A DNA stretch of 64,000 nucleotides. Origin: JAJCYL01 sp965206015 (GTDB lineage Bacteria; Bacteroidota; Bacteroidia; Cytophagales; Cyclobacteriaceae). The stretch lies in contig CBDBIW010000015.1 in assembly GCA_965206015.1 (NCBI GenBank), forward strand, positions 868,001 to 932,000, in the 5' to 3' direction. Under the pieces are notes generated by a model. That model searched no databases. It saw only the letters and a list, made by a program, of their open reading frames with translations, and was not told where the DNA came from. Made by a program: the position numbers and the translations under genes. Of the stretch, positions 28,327-37,583 are shown one piece after another. The first letter of the stretch is position 1. Every line of letters begins with the position of its first letter.

Positions 28327-28334
28327 CAAATTTA
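28327..28334 (-). promoter_or_regulatory. -7 box of metK promoter (TAAATTTG)
   Basis: On the minus strand TAAATTTG matches the Bacteroidota TAnnTTTG consensus 30 bp upstream of the chosen metK ATG, which gives a short leader. It also falls inside the longer ORF, supporting the shorter start. A clear -33 TTTG at standard spacing is not visible. Confidence 0.45.
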
Positions 28335-28485
28335 GTCATCATAAATTATTGTCCACATAAAACAAAAAGTATCGTTCAAATCAAGTCAGGTTAACTTTAT
28401 AGCATAAAAAACTGTCAAGATGTCATTTTTAATGAATTGGAATAGTGTTTGAAAAGAACAAGTCAAACATAATAGTTCATAAATC

Positions 28486-30378
28486 ATGAAAGAAAAAGGT
28501 ACTATATCTATTAATACCGAAAATATATTCCCCATTATCAAAAAGTTTCTATACTCAGATCATGAAATATTTTTGCGGGAACTAGTCTCTAATGCGGTTG
28601 ATGCCACTCAAAAAATAAAGCGGTTGGCATCCCTAGGAGAATATGCTGAGGAATTGGGAGATGTCACAATTGATGTAGCCTTTGATGAAAAGAAAAATAC
28701 CATTACCATTACTGACAAGGGTCTTGGAATGACTGCCGATGAAGTCAAGAAGTACATCAATCAGATAGCTTTCTCTGGAGCAACTGAATTTGTTGAAAAA
28801 TTTAAAGACGCAAAGGATGCTAATGAAATCATTGGGAAGTTTGGGTTAGGTTTCTATTCTGCTTTTATGGTTTCTGACAAAGTGGAAATAAACACATTAT
28901 CATATCAGAAAGATGCCAAACCGGTCAATTGGATTTGTGACGGCAGCACTGAATTTGCCCTTGAAGCAGGAAAAAAGAAGGAGCGTGGCACTGAGATTAT
29001 ACTTCATGTAAATAGTGATTCAAAAGAATTCGTTAACAAGCAAAAAATACAAGGGATACTTGACAAGTATGCCAGGTTCCTCCCAGTGCCAGTTAGGTTT
29101 GGAACCAAAAGTGAAAGTGTTGAAGATGGTAAGGATAAAGATGACAAGCCAAAGTACAAGACAGTAGAGAAAGATAACCTCGTAAATAATACCAGTCCTA
29201 TCTGGACAAAGCCCCCGTCAGAATTGATTGATGAGGACTATAAGAATTTCTACCGGGAGCTATATCCTTTCTCGGACGAACCTTTGTTTTGGATCCATTT
29301 AAACGTAGACTATCCTTTTAATTTGACGGGCGTCTTGTACTTCCCAAAGGTTAAAAATGACTTTGAAGTTCAGCGCAATAAAATCCAGCTTTATTCCAGA
29401 CAAGTATTTATTACAGATGAAGTAAAAGACATAGTTCCCGAGTTCCTTATGATGCTTCATGGCGTAATCGATTCTCCTGACATCCCTTTGAACGTTTCCA
29501 GAAGCTATTTACAGTCTGACAGCAATGTCAAAAAAATCAATTCGTACATTACTAAGAAAGTAGGTGAAAAACTAGCGGAACTCTTCAAAAAAGAACGTGA
29601 ATCGTATGAGAAGAAGTGGAACGATATCGGAATCTTCGTAAAATATGGTATGATTTCAGATGAGAAATTCTACGAGAAAGCCAAGGATTTTGCACTTTTA
29701 GAAAATATTGAAGGCAAATTCTTCACATTCTCAGAATATGCCGGGCACATAAAAGCCAATCAGACGGATAAGGATAAAAAGATTGTTCACCTATACACAA
29801 CAGACGGTGCTGGCCAGGATTCATATATCCAATCTGCAAAAGCTGCCGGTTATGATGTCATAAAGCTCGAAGGGGTCTTGGACAGTCATTTTATCAATCA
29901 CATTGAGATGAAGCTAGAAAACTCAAGCCTTAAAAGAGTTGACGCTGATATACTTGACAAACTGATTGACAAAGACGTGAAGAAAGAGGCCGTTCTCTCC
30001 GAAAAAGAGAGAGACGATGTGAAGGGAATTTTTGAAAAAGCCATCGGTAATAGTAATGTCACTTTTGGAGTAGAGTCTTTGTCTCCGGATGAAATGCCTG
30101 TGATACTTACCATGCCTGAATTCATGAGAAGAATGAAGGATATGCAAAAGAATGGGGGTGGAGGAGGAATGATGATGGGTGACATGCCTGACCATTTCAC
30201 TGCCAGCATCAATGGTAATCACCCAGTGGTGAGTAAAATACTTAATGCCAAGACTGATACGACAAAAGAAAAATATGCAAAGCAGGCTTACGATTTGGCC
30301 CTACTTTCACAAAACATGCTCTCTGGAACGGACCTCACTTCCTTTATTAAAAGAAGTGTTGATCTCGTAGCTAAGTAA
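28486..30378 (+). CDS. htpG: Hsp90-family molecular chaperone
   Basis: 630 residues. The N-terminal GHKL ATPase has FLRELVSNAVDATQKIKRL (catalytic Glu and metal Asn), TITDKGLGMTADEV and IIGKFGLGFYSAFMV. The middle domain includes PSELIDEDYKNFYRELYPF and GVLYFPKV, with the client-side loop Arg in DIPLNVSRSYLQSD. The C-terminal dimerisation region is complete, with a Gly/Met-rich insert (KNGGGGGMMMGDMP). Cytosolic ATP-dependent chaperone. Monocistronic, followed by a strong terminator. Confidence 0.97.
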   Translation: MKEKGTISINTENIFPIIKKFLYSDHEIFLRELVSNAVDATQKIKRLASLGEYAEELGDVTIDVAFDEKKNTITITDKGLGMTADEVKKYINQIAFSGATEFVEKFKDAKDANEIIGKFGLGFYSAFMVSDKVEINTLSYQKDAKPVNWICDGSTEFALEAGKKKERGTEIILHVNSDSKEFVNKQKIQGILDKYARFLPVPVRFGTKSESVEDGKDKDDKPKYKTVEKDNLVNNTSPIWTKPPSELIDEDYKNFYRELYPFSDEPLFWIHLNVDYPFNLTGVLYFPKVKNDFEVQRNKIQLYSRQVFITDEVKDIVPEFLMMLHGVIDSPDIPLNVSRSYLQSDSNVKKINSYITKKVGEKLAELFKKERESYEKKWNDIGIFVKYGMISDEKFYEKAKDFALLENIEGKFFTFSEYAGHIKANQTDKDKKIVHLYTTDGAGQDSYIQSAKAAGYDVIKLEGVLDSHFINHIEMKLENSSLKRVDADILDKLIDKDVKKEAVLSEKERDDVKGIFEKAIGNSNVTFGVESLSPDEMPVILTMPEFMRRMKDMQKNGGGGGMMMGDMPDHFTASINGNHPVVSKILNAKTDTTKEKYAKQAYDLALLSQNMLSGTDLTSFIKRSVDLVAK

Positions 30379-30398
30379 AAGCAATTACCTGTATTGAA

Positions 30399-30426
30399 GC
30401 GTGAGACTGAGGTCTTACGCTTTTTT
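30399..30426 (+). terminator. Rho-independent terminator of htpG
   Basis: A 9-bp stem GCGTGAGAC / GTCTTACGC with a short loop, followed by six Ts, 20 bp after the htpG stop. Confidence 0.8.
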
Positions 30427-30471
30427 ATCCTAGTCAATGGCAATTGAACTATTAAATTGATAATTTAGAAT

Positions 30472-31425
30472 ATGAATAGAAGAAATTTTGTGCAAAATGC
30501 AGCCGCTTTAACCGTTTTTGGCTTTAGTCCTACCAGCCCTCTCATAGCGGGATCCAGCAGCCTCAAAAAAATAGGAGTACAGCTTTTTTCCCTCCCAAAA
30601 TTACTAGAGAAGGATTTCCGAAAAGGGATTGAAATGATAGCGCAATTGGGTTATAAAGAAATAGAAATGTATGGCCCATTCCCATTTAGTGCTAATTCAG
30701 CAAAGCAAAGATGGGAATCCATTATTCCTGTGGTTGGGTTTAGTGGCAGTGGATATTTCGGACTATCACCACAAGTACTCAAAGGTATCCTGAAAGAGAA
30801 TAGTATACGGGCTTCATCAACACACACCGATCTGGATACTTTGGAAAATAATATGGATCAATTGGGAGAAGCAGGTGACACGGTTGGTTTTGAATACGTC
30901 GGATTACCAGCAATACCTGAAGAAAGGAGAAAGACATTAGATGACTATAAAAAAATAGCAGAAGCCTTTAACAAAATTGGTGCAGCAGCCAAAAAAGTCG
31001 GTTTGAAATTTGCCTATCACAATCATGGGTATGGTTTAAGTGAAATAGATGGACAAATACCCTTAAATCTCCTACTTGAACAAACAGATCCTGATTTAGT
31101 ATTCTTTGAAATGGACATCTATTGGACCGTAGCCGGACGGGCAAATCCCGTGGACTATTTGAAAGCTTACCCTAAACGTTATCATCTAATGCATGTCAAG
31201 GATATGAAAGAACAAAGAAGCTTCTCAGGAGACGGAGACACCCCTAAAGAATGGATTGAGTTATTTCCATACATGACGACAGTTGGTGATGGTATTATGA
31301 ACTTAAAATCAATTATTTCACAAGGGCAACAAGCTGGAGTGAAACATTTTTATGTCGAGCAAGACATGGTTCAAAATCCTGAAATTGCTCTCAAAAAGAG
31401 CATTGACTATCTGAAGTCATTGTAA
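30472..31425 (+). CDS. Exported sugar phosphate isomerase/epimerase-like TIM-barrel protein
   Basis: 317 residues. The N-terminus MNRRNFVQNAAALTVFGFSP is a twin-arginine-type signal (RRNF). The rest is a xylose-isomerase-like (AP endonuclease family 2) barrel: KKIGVQLFSLPKL, IAQLGYKEIEMYGPF, LKFAYHNHGYG, FFEMDIYWTVAGRANPVDYL, YHLMHVKDM and HFYVEQDM, carrying the metal-ligand His/Glu/Asp set. Bacteroidota often export such proteins for sugar or inositol-derivative metabolism in the periplasm. The substrate cannot be predicted. Monocistronic. Confidence 0.88.
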   Translation: MNRRNFVQNAAALTVFGFSPTSPLIAGSSSLKKIGVQLFSLPKLLEKDFRKGIEMIAQLGYKEIEMYGPFPFSANSAKQRWESIIPVVGFSGSGYFGLSPQVLKGILKENSIRASSTHTDLDTLENNMDQLGEAGDTVGFEYVGLPAIPEERRKTLDDYKKIAEAFNKIGAAAKKVGLKFAYHNHGYGLSEIDGQIPLNLLLEQTDPDLVFFEMDIYWTVAGRANPVDYLKAYPKRYHLMHVKDMKEQRSFSGDGDTPKEWIELFPYMTTVGDGIMNLKSIISQGQQAGVKHFYVEQDMVQNPEIALKKSIDYLKSL

Positions 31426-31907
31426 GTTCTAAATTATTTCAAACGAATAATCAAGCAATTATCAATAATCAAGCAATTATCGCTGCAGATAATCACGCCT
31501 TTGACAATTCTTTTTATCTAAAAGATTTAGTATCCGACTCTTATTGGCAAGGACACCATATGTACTTAGAATATGGCGTAACCTCAAGAAATTGTTCTGA
31601 CCATGATCATCAGGCAGGAATTGTTGAAGTGAATGGTATTGAGGCCGTCCGATTTACCCATGATATATGGTGGAGCGGTAGTATTTGGTTACAGTATGTA
31701 TCACAATGCGAGAATGACTTTGATAGTGATCCAACTGGTATTGGTGTCTATTATAAAGGCACACAATGGTACCCTTCATTTGGATACCCCACTTCACCGA
31801 GTCGAGATATAATAATAGATGTAGCTACTTTAACCAACTGCCAGTTTCCTTTTTTTGTTACTTCTGGTGCAACAGAGTATGGTTGTGGACCAGGAGACGC
31901 AACCTGA
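31407..31907 (+). pseudogene. 5'-truncated fragment of a probably secreted protein
   Basis: The frame opens just after an in-frame stop at 31404 and has no credible start codon before the Met at 31560, yet the residues before that Met (IIAADNHAFDNSFYLKDL, SDSYWQGHH) look like real protein continuous with what follows. The last ~115 residues (GIEAVRFTHDIWWSGSIWLQ, YYKGTQWYPSFGYP, TSGATEYGCGPGDAT) are rich in aromatic and Gly residues with several Cys, as in secreted beta-proteins. No family recognised. Two 18-bp tandem duplications lie at its two ends. Confidence 0.45.
31446..31481. repeat. 18-bp tandem duplication
   Basis: AATAATCAAGCAATTATC is present twice in a row without mismatch (31446-31463 and 31464-31481). 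The 18-bp unit keeps the reading frame, adding six residues (NNQAII repeated). Confidence 0.9.
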
Positions 31908-31942
31908 AATTTTACTCAATTTTTAAATTTTACTCAATTTTT
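31907..31942. repeat. 18-bp tandem duplication
   Basis: AAATTTTACTCAATTTTT is present twice in a row without mismatch (31907-31924 and 31925-31942), immediately after the stop codon of the secreted-protein fragment and before a lipoprotein start. Confidence 0.9.
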
Positions 31943-31954
31943 AAAATTTATAAA

Positions 31955-32062
31955 ATGAACAAATTAATAATATTTTTTTCACTCATACTTTTCATTTCAT
32001 GTAATGATGAGGATGCAATCGAAGCAACTGAAACTGATAATGTTTTTGGTTTCACTACCACA
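31955..32062 (+). pseudogene. Lipoprotein N-terminus cut by an IS256 copy
   Basis: ATG 31955 opens MNKLIIFFSLILFISCNDED, a clear lipoprotein signal (FISC, Cys16). After about 36 residues the frame runs directly into the IS256 transposase sequence (TTTKDGAFAPMLKQF), giving an in-frame chimera. The original lipoprotein body is gone. Confidence 0.7.
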
Positions 32063-33266
32063 AAGGATGGAGCATTTGCTCCCATGCTAAAACAATTTTT
32101 AGAATCAGCTCTGGAGGCAGAAATGGATGCTCACCCTGATGAAGCCGAACGTTTGGAAGGCAACAAACGCAATGGCAAAGGCAGGAAGACAATCAAAAGC
32201 AGTACCGGTCCAGTCGAGATAGAGACACCCCGGGATAGGCAGAGCACTTTCGAACCTCAGATCATCAGGAAACGGGAGACTGTTCCTGCAGACAGTTTAG
32301 AGGGCAAGATCATTGGCTTATATGGTCTTGGAATGAGCCTTCGTGACATCAGCGAACATATCAAAGAGATGTACGATACGGAGATCTCCCATACGTGTTG
32401 AGTCAAATCACCGACCGGATCATCCCGGAAGTGAAAGCCTGGCAGGACCGGCCATTGGAGCCTGTCACTTGCATTGTGTGGTTAGATGCGATGCACTACA
32501 AGGTTCGATCAGAAAGTAAGGTTGAGCATAAGGCCTTATACAATATCCCGGGCATCAATGCCTCTGGTATGAAAGAGGTGTTGGGCATGTACCTGTCGGA
32601 AAGCGAAGGAGCCAACTTCTGGCTACAGGTACTCAGTGATCTGCATAACCGTGGCTTGAAAGATATTCTGATTGCTTGTACAGACATCTCAAGGGCTTTT
32701 CAGAGGCCATAGTGAGTGTTTATCCAAAAGCTGAAGTACAGAGCTGTGTCGTCCATCAGATCCGCAATTCGCTCAAGTATGTAGCCGACAAAGACCGGAA
32801 GGGATTCATGTGCGACCTCAAATTGGTATATCGTGCAGACACCAAAGAGCTGGCAGAAATGGAACTTGAATCCCTGGCTGAAAAATGGGGGAATAAGTAC
32901 CCCATTGTGATCCAATCCTGGCGAAACAACCGGGAGAAACTGACCACCTGCTTTCAGTACACAGCTCCAATACGAAAGCTGATCTACACCACCAATGCGG
33001 TAGAAGGTTATCATCGACAAATTCGGAAGGTTACAAAAACCAAAGGAGCACTTACCTCAGATATGGCACTGTTAAAGCGGGTCTATCTGGCCACCAGAAA
33101 CATGGAGAAAAAATGGACGAGCCCATTGCAAAACCGGGGGTTGACCGTCCAACAACTCGCTATTAAATTTGGAGATCGCTTACCTTTGGATTTAGAACAC
33201 ATCCCTTTGGAGGGGCATTGCCCCTCCAAAGGGATGACTCAACAGACAGCGTTTAATTTACACTAC
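32063..33266 (+). pseudogene. IS256-family transposase, left-truncated and twice frameshifted (copy 1)
   Basis: Nearly identical to the intact copy at 52263 from KDGAFAPMLKQFLESA onward; the first ~25 residues and the left terminal repeat are missing. Two single-base deletions break the frame: one at about 32394 (CATACGTG here against CATACCGTG in the intact copy) and one at about 32688 (GACATC here against GACAATC). The right part keeps SRAFQ..., LIYTTNAVEGYHRQIRKV and the catalytic region. A sequence resembling the intact copy's left end in inverted orientation occurs at about 33240-33266, so the right terminal repeat survives. It ends directly at the stop codon of the convergent BspA-like gene. 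Confidence 0.85.
33200..33236. terminator. Perfect 18-bp palindrome between IS256 copy 1 and the BspA-like gene
   Basis: CATCCCTTTGGAGGGGCA, one central T, then its exact reverse complement. It lies 31 bp past the stop of the minus-strand BspA-like gene and inside the end of the transposase sequence. It could work as a strong transcription barrier in either direction; there is no T tract. The intact IS256 copy has only the left arm. Confidence 0.5.
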
Positions 33267-35924
33267 CTAATTCTTGATAATTCTCCTGGTAAAGCTCCCT
33301 TTACCGGTGTTTAGAATGAAGAGATAAATCCCTTCGGTCAAAGGCGAAATATCAATGCTGTGCGCTCCCGTGGCGAAAGTTCCCTGTTGAAGCAGGTGGC
33401 CTCCGGTATCCAGCAATTTGTAACCTGTCTTTTCTGACACGGTGATGTTTACAATACCGGTGGCCGGGTTTGGCGAAATAGCAACAGCCGATTGCTCAAA
33501 ATCCTCAATAGACAAAACTGCCAATGTTGTAAAACTTTGTACCTCTCCGTAAGTTGTATTGACGCTATTGGTTGCGTAGGCTTTGTAATAATAGGTTGTG
33601 CCTGCTGTTAAACTTGTTATTGCACTATTAAAAGTTCCTATTTCTGTACCGCTTACAGTAACATCGGTAACACCGGTAGCACCAATTATTAAATCTGTGT
33701 TTGAAGTAGCATATACAAATCCCCTTGCTGTAATGTCTGCTCCACCATCGGAAGTTATATTACCGTTTAAAGTGGCTGTTGTGGAAGTAATATCGCTGGC
33801 TGCTGTTGTGCTTGCTGTGGGTGCGACTGCCAATGTTGTAAAACTTTGTACCTCTCCGTAAGTTGTATCAACGCTATTGGTTGCATAAGCTGCGTAAAAA
33901 TATTCTGTGCCTGCTGTTAAACTTGTAATTTGTTCAGAAAAAGTTCCTGTTGTACCGCTTACAACAACATCCGTAACACCGGTAGTACCAATTATTAAGT
34001 CTGTGTTTGATATGGCATACACAAATCCCCTTGCTGTAATGATTGCTCCTCCGTCAGAAGTGATATTGCCGTTTAAAGTGGCCGTTGTGGAAGTTATATT
34101 GCTTGCTGCTGTTGTGCTTGTTGTGGGCCTGGCCAATGTTGTAAAACTTTGTTCTCTTCCGTAAGTTGTTCCGACACTATTGGTTGCGTAGGCTCTGTAA
34201 TAATATTTTGTGCCTGCTGTCAAACCTGTTATTTCTTTTTCAAAAACACCTGTTGTACCGCTTACAGTAACATTTGTAACATTCGTAGCACCAATTATTA
34301 AGCCGGTGTTTGATGTCGCATATACAAAGCCTCTTGCTGTTATTTCTGCTCCTCCGTCAGAAGTTATATCACCGTTTAAAGTGGCCGTTGTAGAAGTAAC
34401 ATCGGTTGCCGCTGTTGTGCTTAGTAGAGGAGCTTCTTGCATATCAATAACAGAGATGGTAAATTGTTTCTCAATACTCGTACCATCTTCTTTTATACGT
34501 ATTGAATAGCTGCTTTTTGTTTCGTAATCGGCAGGGGCTATAAGTTGTAGTGCTTCCCCTGAAATGGTAAAACTCGCATTATCTGTATCTCCGTCTCCTG
34601 CTGTGAATGTATAGGTATAAGAGGTCGCTCCTCCGTTGGTGGACAGGATACCTACCGTGGTGTTTTCTGGTTCGTTTTCTAAAATAGTTGTGGAAGAAAG
34701 AAAAATACGTGTAGGTTGATCGTTCACGTCAATTAACCCACCGTCAGCAATAGTCCAACCATGACCATTTGTAACATCTATTATATTGTCTCTGGCAGTT
34801 TGTGCTGCTGTTGTATATTTAGAATTTCCTCCATGAAAAGTCACCCCTGTTTGAAGGGTTTGTGCATTCCAGCCAATTAAAAGTGCATCGTAGTTTTCTG
34901 GTGAAAGTGTAGCACCAGCGAACATAAAACCCATATTTGTTACCTCAGAAACATCCCAACTGCCTATATCCTGGTTGAAAGCATCGGCACCATTGAACAT
35001 AAAACCCATATTTGTTACCTTGGAAACATTCCAACTGCCTATATCCTGGTTGAAAGAAGTGGCAGTAGTGAACATGTCCTGCATATTTGTTACTTTGGAA
35101 ACATCCCAACTGCCTATATCCTGGTTGAAAGAAGCGACATTCTGGAACATGCTCCCCATATTTGTTACCATAGAAACATCCCAACTGCCTATATCCTGGT
35201 TGAAAGCATCGGCATCATTGAACATACTACGCATATTTGTTACCATAGAAACATCCCAACTTCCTATATCCTGGTTAAAAGCATCGGCACCAGCGAACAT
35301 AAAACCCATATCTGTTACCTGAGAAACATCCCAACTGCCTATATCCTGGTTGAAAGAAGCGGCACCATTGAACATAATACTCATATCTGTTACCTGAGAA
35401 ACATCCCAACTGCCTATTATATCCTGGTTGAAAGAAGTGGCATTAGAGAACATACGGGACATATCTGTTACGGCACTCATATCAGGAGTGCCCGCAGTAT
35501 CACTGGCAGTTAAATTAGTTGCTCCACGAAAAGCACCCGACATATCGGCATTCCATTCAGCAGTGCCCCATTGCTCAATAGAGCTGTATTTTTGTCTACC
35601 ACTACTGCTATTTATATAAATATCGTTTAGGTTTTTAAACCTTATGGTATGCTCTCCTGCTGTGCCAAAGGTATGGCTGGTATTTCCTGTTGTTATTTGC
35701 TCAAAACCGCTATCTTCTCCCCAATTGACCATATAATCCATGTCCTGGGTGTGAAAAGTAAAGTCTGTGTCTTGAGTAGTAGTGCCGGCGGTGGTTGTTA
35801 TTTTTAGTACAAAATAGTCTGACGAATTATCCTGTGCTGAAACAACAAGGGTGGATAGAAAGAGAAATGAGAGAATTAGGCTTTTAGCTTTAGCACTCAA
35901 CAGTGTTTTTGTGTGTAATGTCAT
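33267..35924 (-). CDS. BspA-like (DUF285) repeat surface protein with Fn3-like repeats and T9SS sorting tail
   Basis: 885 residues. Signal peptide (FLFLSTLVVSAQ), then about eight copies of a 25-residue DUF285/BspA repeat (consensus FNQDIGSWDVSxVTNMxxMF, about 165-365). A cadherin-like linker (EPENTTVGILSTNGG) follows, then three ~100-residue near-identical domains (TSTTATLNGDITSDGGA..., TAGTKYYYRAYATNSVGTTY), and a C-terminal type IX sorting domain (AVAISPNPATGIVNITV ... GIYLFILNTGKGSFTRRI). It is inferred to be a secreted surface adhesin or binding protein. The high DNA identity between repeats suggests recombination-driven length change. Start ATG is followed by a normal signal. It is bounded on the right by IS material and may be part of a transferred block. 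Confidence 0.88.
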   Translation of the reverse strand: MTLHTKTLLSAKAKSLILSFLFLSTLVVSAQDNSSDYFVLKITTTAGTTTQDTDFTFHTQDMDYMVNWGEDSGFEQITTGNTSHTFGTAGEHTIRFKNLNDIYINSSSGRQKYSSIEQWGTAEWNADMSGAFRGATNLTASDTAGTPDMSAVTDMSRMFSNATSFNQDIIGSWDVSQVTDMSIMFNGAASFNQDIGSWDVSQVTDMGFMFAGADAFNQDIGSWDVSMVTNMRSMFNDADAFNQDIGSWDVSMVTNMGSMFQNVASFNQDIGSWDVSKVTNMQDMFTTATSFNQDIGSWNVSKVTNMGFMFNGADAFNQDIGSWDVSEVTNMGFMFAGATLSPENYDALLIGWNAQTLQTGVTFHGGNSKYTTAAQTARDNIIDVTNGHGWTIADGGLIDVNDQPTRIFLSSTTILENEPENTTVGILSTNGGATSYTYTFTAGDGDTDNASFTISGEALQLIAPADYETKSSYSIRIKEDGTSIEKQFTISVIDMQEAPLLSTTAATDVTSTTATLNGDITSDGGAEITARGFVYATSNTGLIIGATNVTNVTVSGTTGVFEKEITGLTAGTKYYYRAYATNSVGTTYGREQSFTTLARPTTSTTAASNITSTTATLNGNITSDGGAIITARGFVYAISNTDLIIGTTGVTDVVVSGTTGTFSEQITSLTAGTEYFYAAYATNSVDTTYGEVQSFTTLAVAPTASTTAASDITSTTATLNGNITSDGGADITARGFVYATSNTDLIIGATGVTDVTVSGTEIGTFNSAITSLTAGTTYYYKAYATNSVNTTYGEVQSFTTLAVLSIEDFEQSAVAISPNPATGIVNITVSEKTGYKLLDTGGHLLQQGTFATGAHSIDISPLTEGIYLFILNTGKGSFTRRIIKN
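34925..35470 (-). repeat. Array of ~75-bp coding repeats in the BspA-like gene
   Basis: The unit (plus strand) includes AACATCCCAACTGCCTATAT followed by CCTGGTTGAAAG and recurs every ~75 bp about eight times. One unit has an extra in-frame codon (NQDIIGSW at about 35415), showing small indels within the array. Confidence 0.9.
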
Positions 35925-36001
35925 TGTGTTTTTTATTTATGTTGACTTTTAAATTGGTGGTTCTCAATTGGGGATAAAGGTATTAAAAAAGGTTAATCAA
36001 C

Positions 36002-36112
36002 TCATCCGTATTTAATGATTAAACCGATTATTGCCAACCCGATGCCTGTTATGCCTACTGTCCATTTAAAATTGGTCGCTAAATTAATTATTTTGTTTTG
36101 AAAAAGATTTGT
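36002..36112 (-). pseudogene. C-terminal fragment of a small membrane protein, cut by the IS4-type element
   Basis: Minus-strand frame reading NKIINLATNFKWTVGITGIG, then LAIIGLIIKYG and stop: one transmembrane helix near a C-terminus. The frame runs out at the left end of the insertion sequence (36120). No family recognised. Confidence 0.35.
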
Positions 36113-36119
36113 TTTTTTC

Positions 36120-37084
36120 CAATAGCGTCCTAAACGTCTAAAAAATAGCAGGGAAGAAATCCGTATCTCAAATTATCTTTGAGTTGTACAACGAACCCCA
36201 TCCCTGCATGTCAACTATAAATTTGTTTTCTCAGATCATCTCTAAGATTGACCGTAACTCCTTCAAAAAATTAGTACAGGAAAAGCAGACCGATAAACAT
36301 CAGAAGGGCTGTGATAGTTGGACGCATTTGGTTTCGATGTTATTCTGTCAGTTTTCTAAGAGTCAATCGGTAAGAGATAACATCCCATTGTTGGCTGGTA
36401 GTGTGATTGTAGCTGACCGGTATTACAATGATTTCTCTTTGCTCAGGGTTTGGGACAGCAACAAGGTCTTTTTTGTGATCAGACATCAACACAACATCCC
36501 ATTCAAGTCCATCAAAGAGAATGAGTTGCCCAATAACCGACATGAGCATATCCTCAAAGATGAGCTAATAGAGCTTACAGGCAATCAATCTAAAGACAAG
36601 TACCCAAAACGATTGCGAAGGGTCGTTCTATACGATGAAACCAATGATCAGACCATAGAACTGATCACTAAACCAAATGTCCCGGACCGCAAACACCATT
36701 GGTGAGCTTTACAAAAGCAGATGGCAGATTGAAGTCTTCTTTCGTGAGATCAGGCAACTACTGCACATTAAATCATTCATTGGGACAACCAAAAATGCAG
36801 TTATGATACAGGTTTGGACGGCTCTGATTACTATTCTGATCTTGAAATTCCTCAAAGCATTAGCTAAATACCAATGGCAACTCTCCAATCTGATCGCATT
36901 TATACGACTGACCTTGTTGTTAAGATTGATTTGAAAAATGGCTCGATAAGCCCTTCGATCATCCACCAGACAGGCTCAAAAATCAACAACAGGGGGTTCT
37001 CTTTGATTCCTGCCACTCAATCTCGCGCTATCCTGCTTTGGTGGCTGATGGCTATATTACCTTGAATCGTTTAGGACACTATTG
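36120..37084 (+). mobile_element. IS4-family (DUF4372-type) element, internally deleted, copy A
   Basis: Ends CAATAGCGTCCTAAACG (36120-) and, read inward from 37084, CAATAGTGTCCTAAACG: a 17-bp inverted repeat with one mismatch. Length 965 bp, clearly shorter than the ~1.3-1.4 kb expected for a full element with this transposase. The left flank is a membrane-protein fragment, the right flank an integrase fragment. Near-identical to the copy at 49634-50600. Confidence 0.85.
36208..37075 (+). pseudogene. IS4-family transposase with internal deletion and frameshifts (copy A)
   Basis: Starts MSTINLFSQIISKIDRNSF (DUF4372 N-terminal domain) and after KSQSVRD jumps directly to NIPLLAGSVIVADRYYNDF. 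In complete relatives about 110 residues lie between these blocks, including the first catalytic Asp, so the DDE triad is incomplete. An extra base near 36668 then shifts the frame before ANTIGELYKSRWQIEVFFRE (catalytic Glu), and further indels follow at about 36905-36940. The deletion junction is exactly shared with copy B; the frameshifts are not. Confidence 0.85.
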
Positions 37085-37347
37085 ATGCATACGTGTAATA
37101 TTTCAGAATGCCTTGCAACAATCTTACAGTTCCGTTCGTTACCTGGTAACTAGTGTAGCTAAAAAAGCGGCTATAAGTAAAAAAATTACACCACATACCT
37201 TTCGTCATACTTTTGCGACTCTTTATCTTAGAAGAGGAAGTTGACTTGAAATACATTCAGCATTTTCTGGGACATAGTTCTATTCGAACTACACAGATTT
37301 ATACACATGTAACTAACAAGAAACACCTTGAAGTCTTAAAAAAATAA
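37085..37347 (+). pseudogene. Tyrosine recombinase (integrase) C-terminal fragment
   Basis: Reads LQQSYSSVRYLVTSVAKKAA, then KITPHTFRHTFATLYLRRGS, a one-base frame change at about 37240, then DLKYIQHFLGHSSIRTTQIY and THVTNKKHLEVLKK. These hold the HxxR box, the LGHSSI segment and the catalytic Tyr of XerC/D-type recombinases. The left part is removed at the edge of the IS4-type element. Likely the remains of an integrative element. Confidence 0.75.
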
Positions 37348-37451
37348 GCACCCACGGAATCGCTTCAAATTAAAGAGAGCCTCTTTTGAAGGAATAAAAA
37401 AGAAGTTAAAGCTCGATTAATTGAAAGTAGAGCACTATTCACGAGATGATT

Positions 37452-37583
37452 TTAATCTTCCAGGTCTCCATCATTATTATACTTGGTGAGTATTAATCTG
37501 GAATAATCCGTTAGAGGGATATTTAATGGGTCGGCGGTTTTCTTTGTTCTAATCTTTGTAGCCTTACCAGTTATCGGACCATT
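37452..37583 (-). pseudogene. Second, short tyrosine-recombinase-like fragment
   Basis: Minus-strand frame GKATKIRTKKTADPLNIPLT, then DYSRLILTKYNNDGDLED and stop. The K-T-x4-IPL-x-x-Y/A pattern resembles the segment between Arg-I and HxxR of Bacteroidota tyrosine recombinases. It overlaps the end of the IS3 fragment in another frame. Confidence 0.4.

Noticed and set aside
28297..28485. SAM riboswitch before metK
   Set aside because: No SAM-I or SAM-II-like pseudoknot sequence is visible, and the likely promoter leaves too short a leader.
34925..35470. Regular ~75-bp repeat spacing considered as a CRISPR array
   Set aside because: The repeats are translated in frame as BspA-type units, have no unique spacers, and no cas genes are near.
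33598..35619. Several plus-strand open frames with regular repeats (MPAVKLVI...)
   Set aside because: They mirror the repeats of the BspA-like gene on the opposite strand; shadows only.
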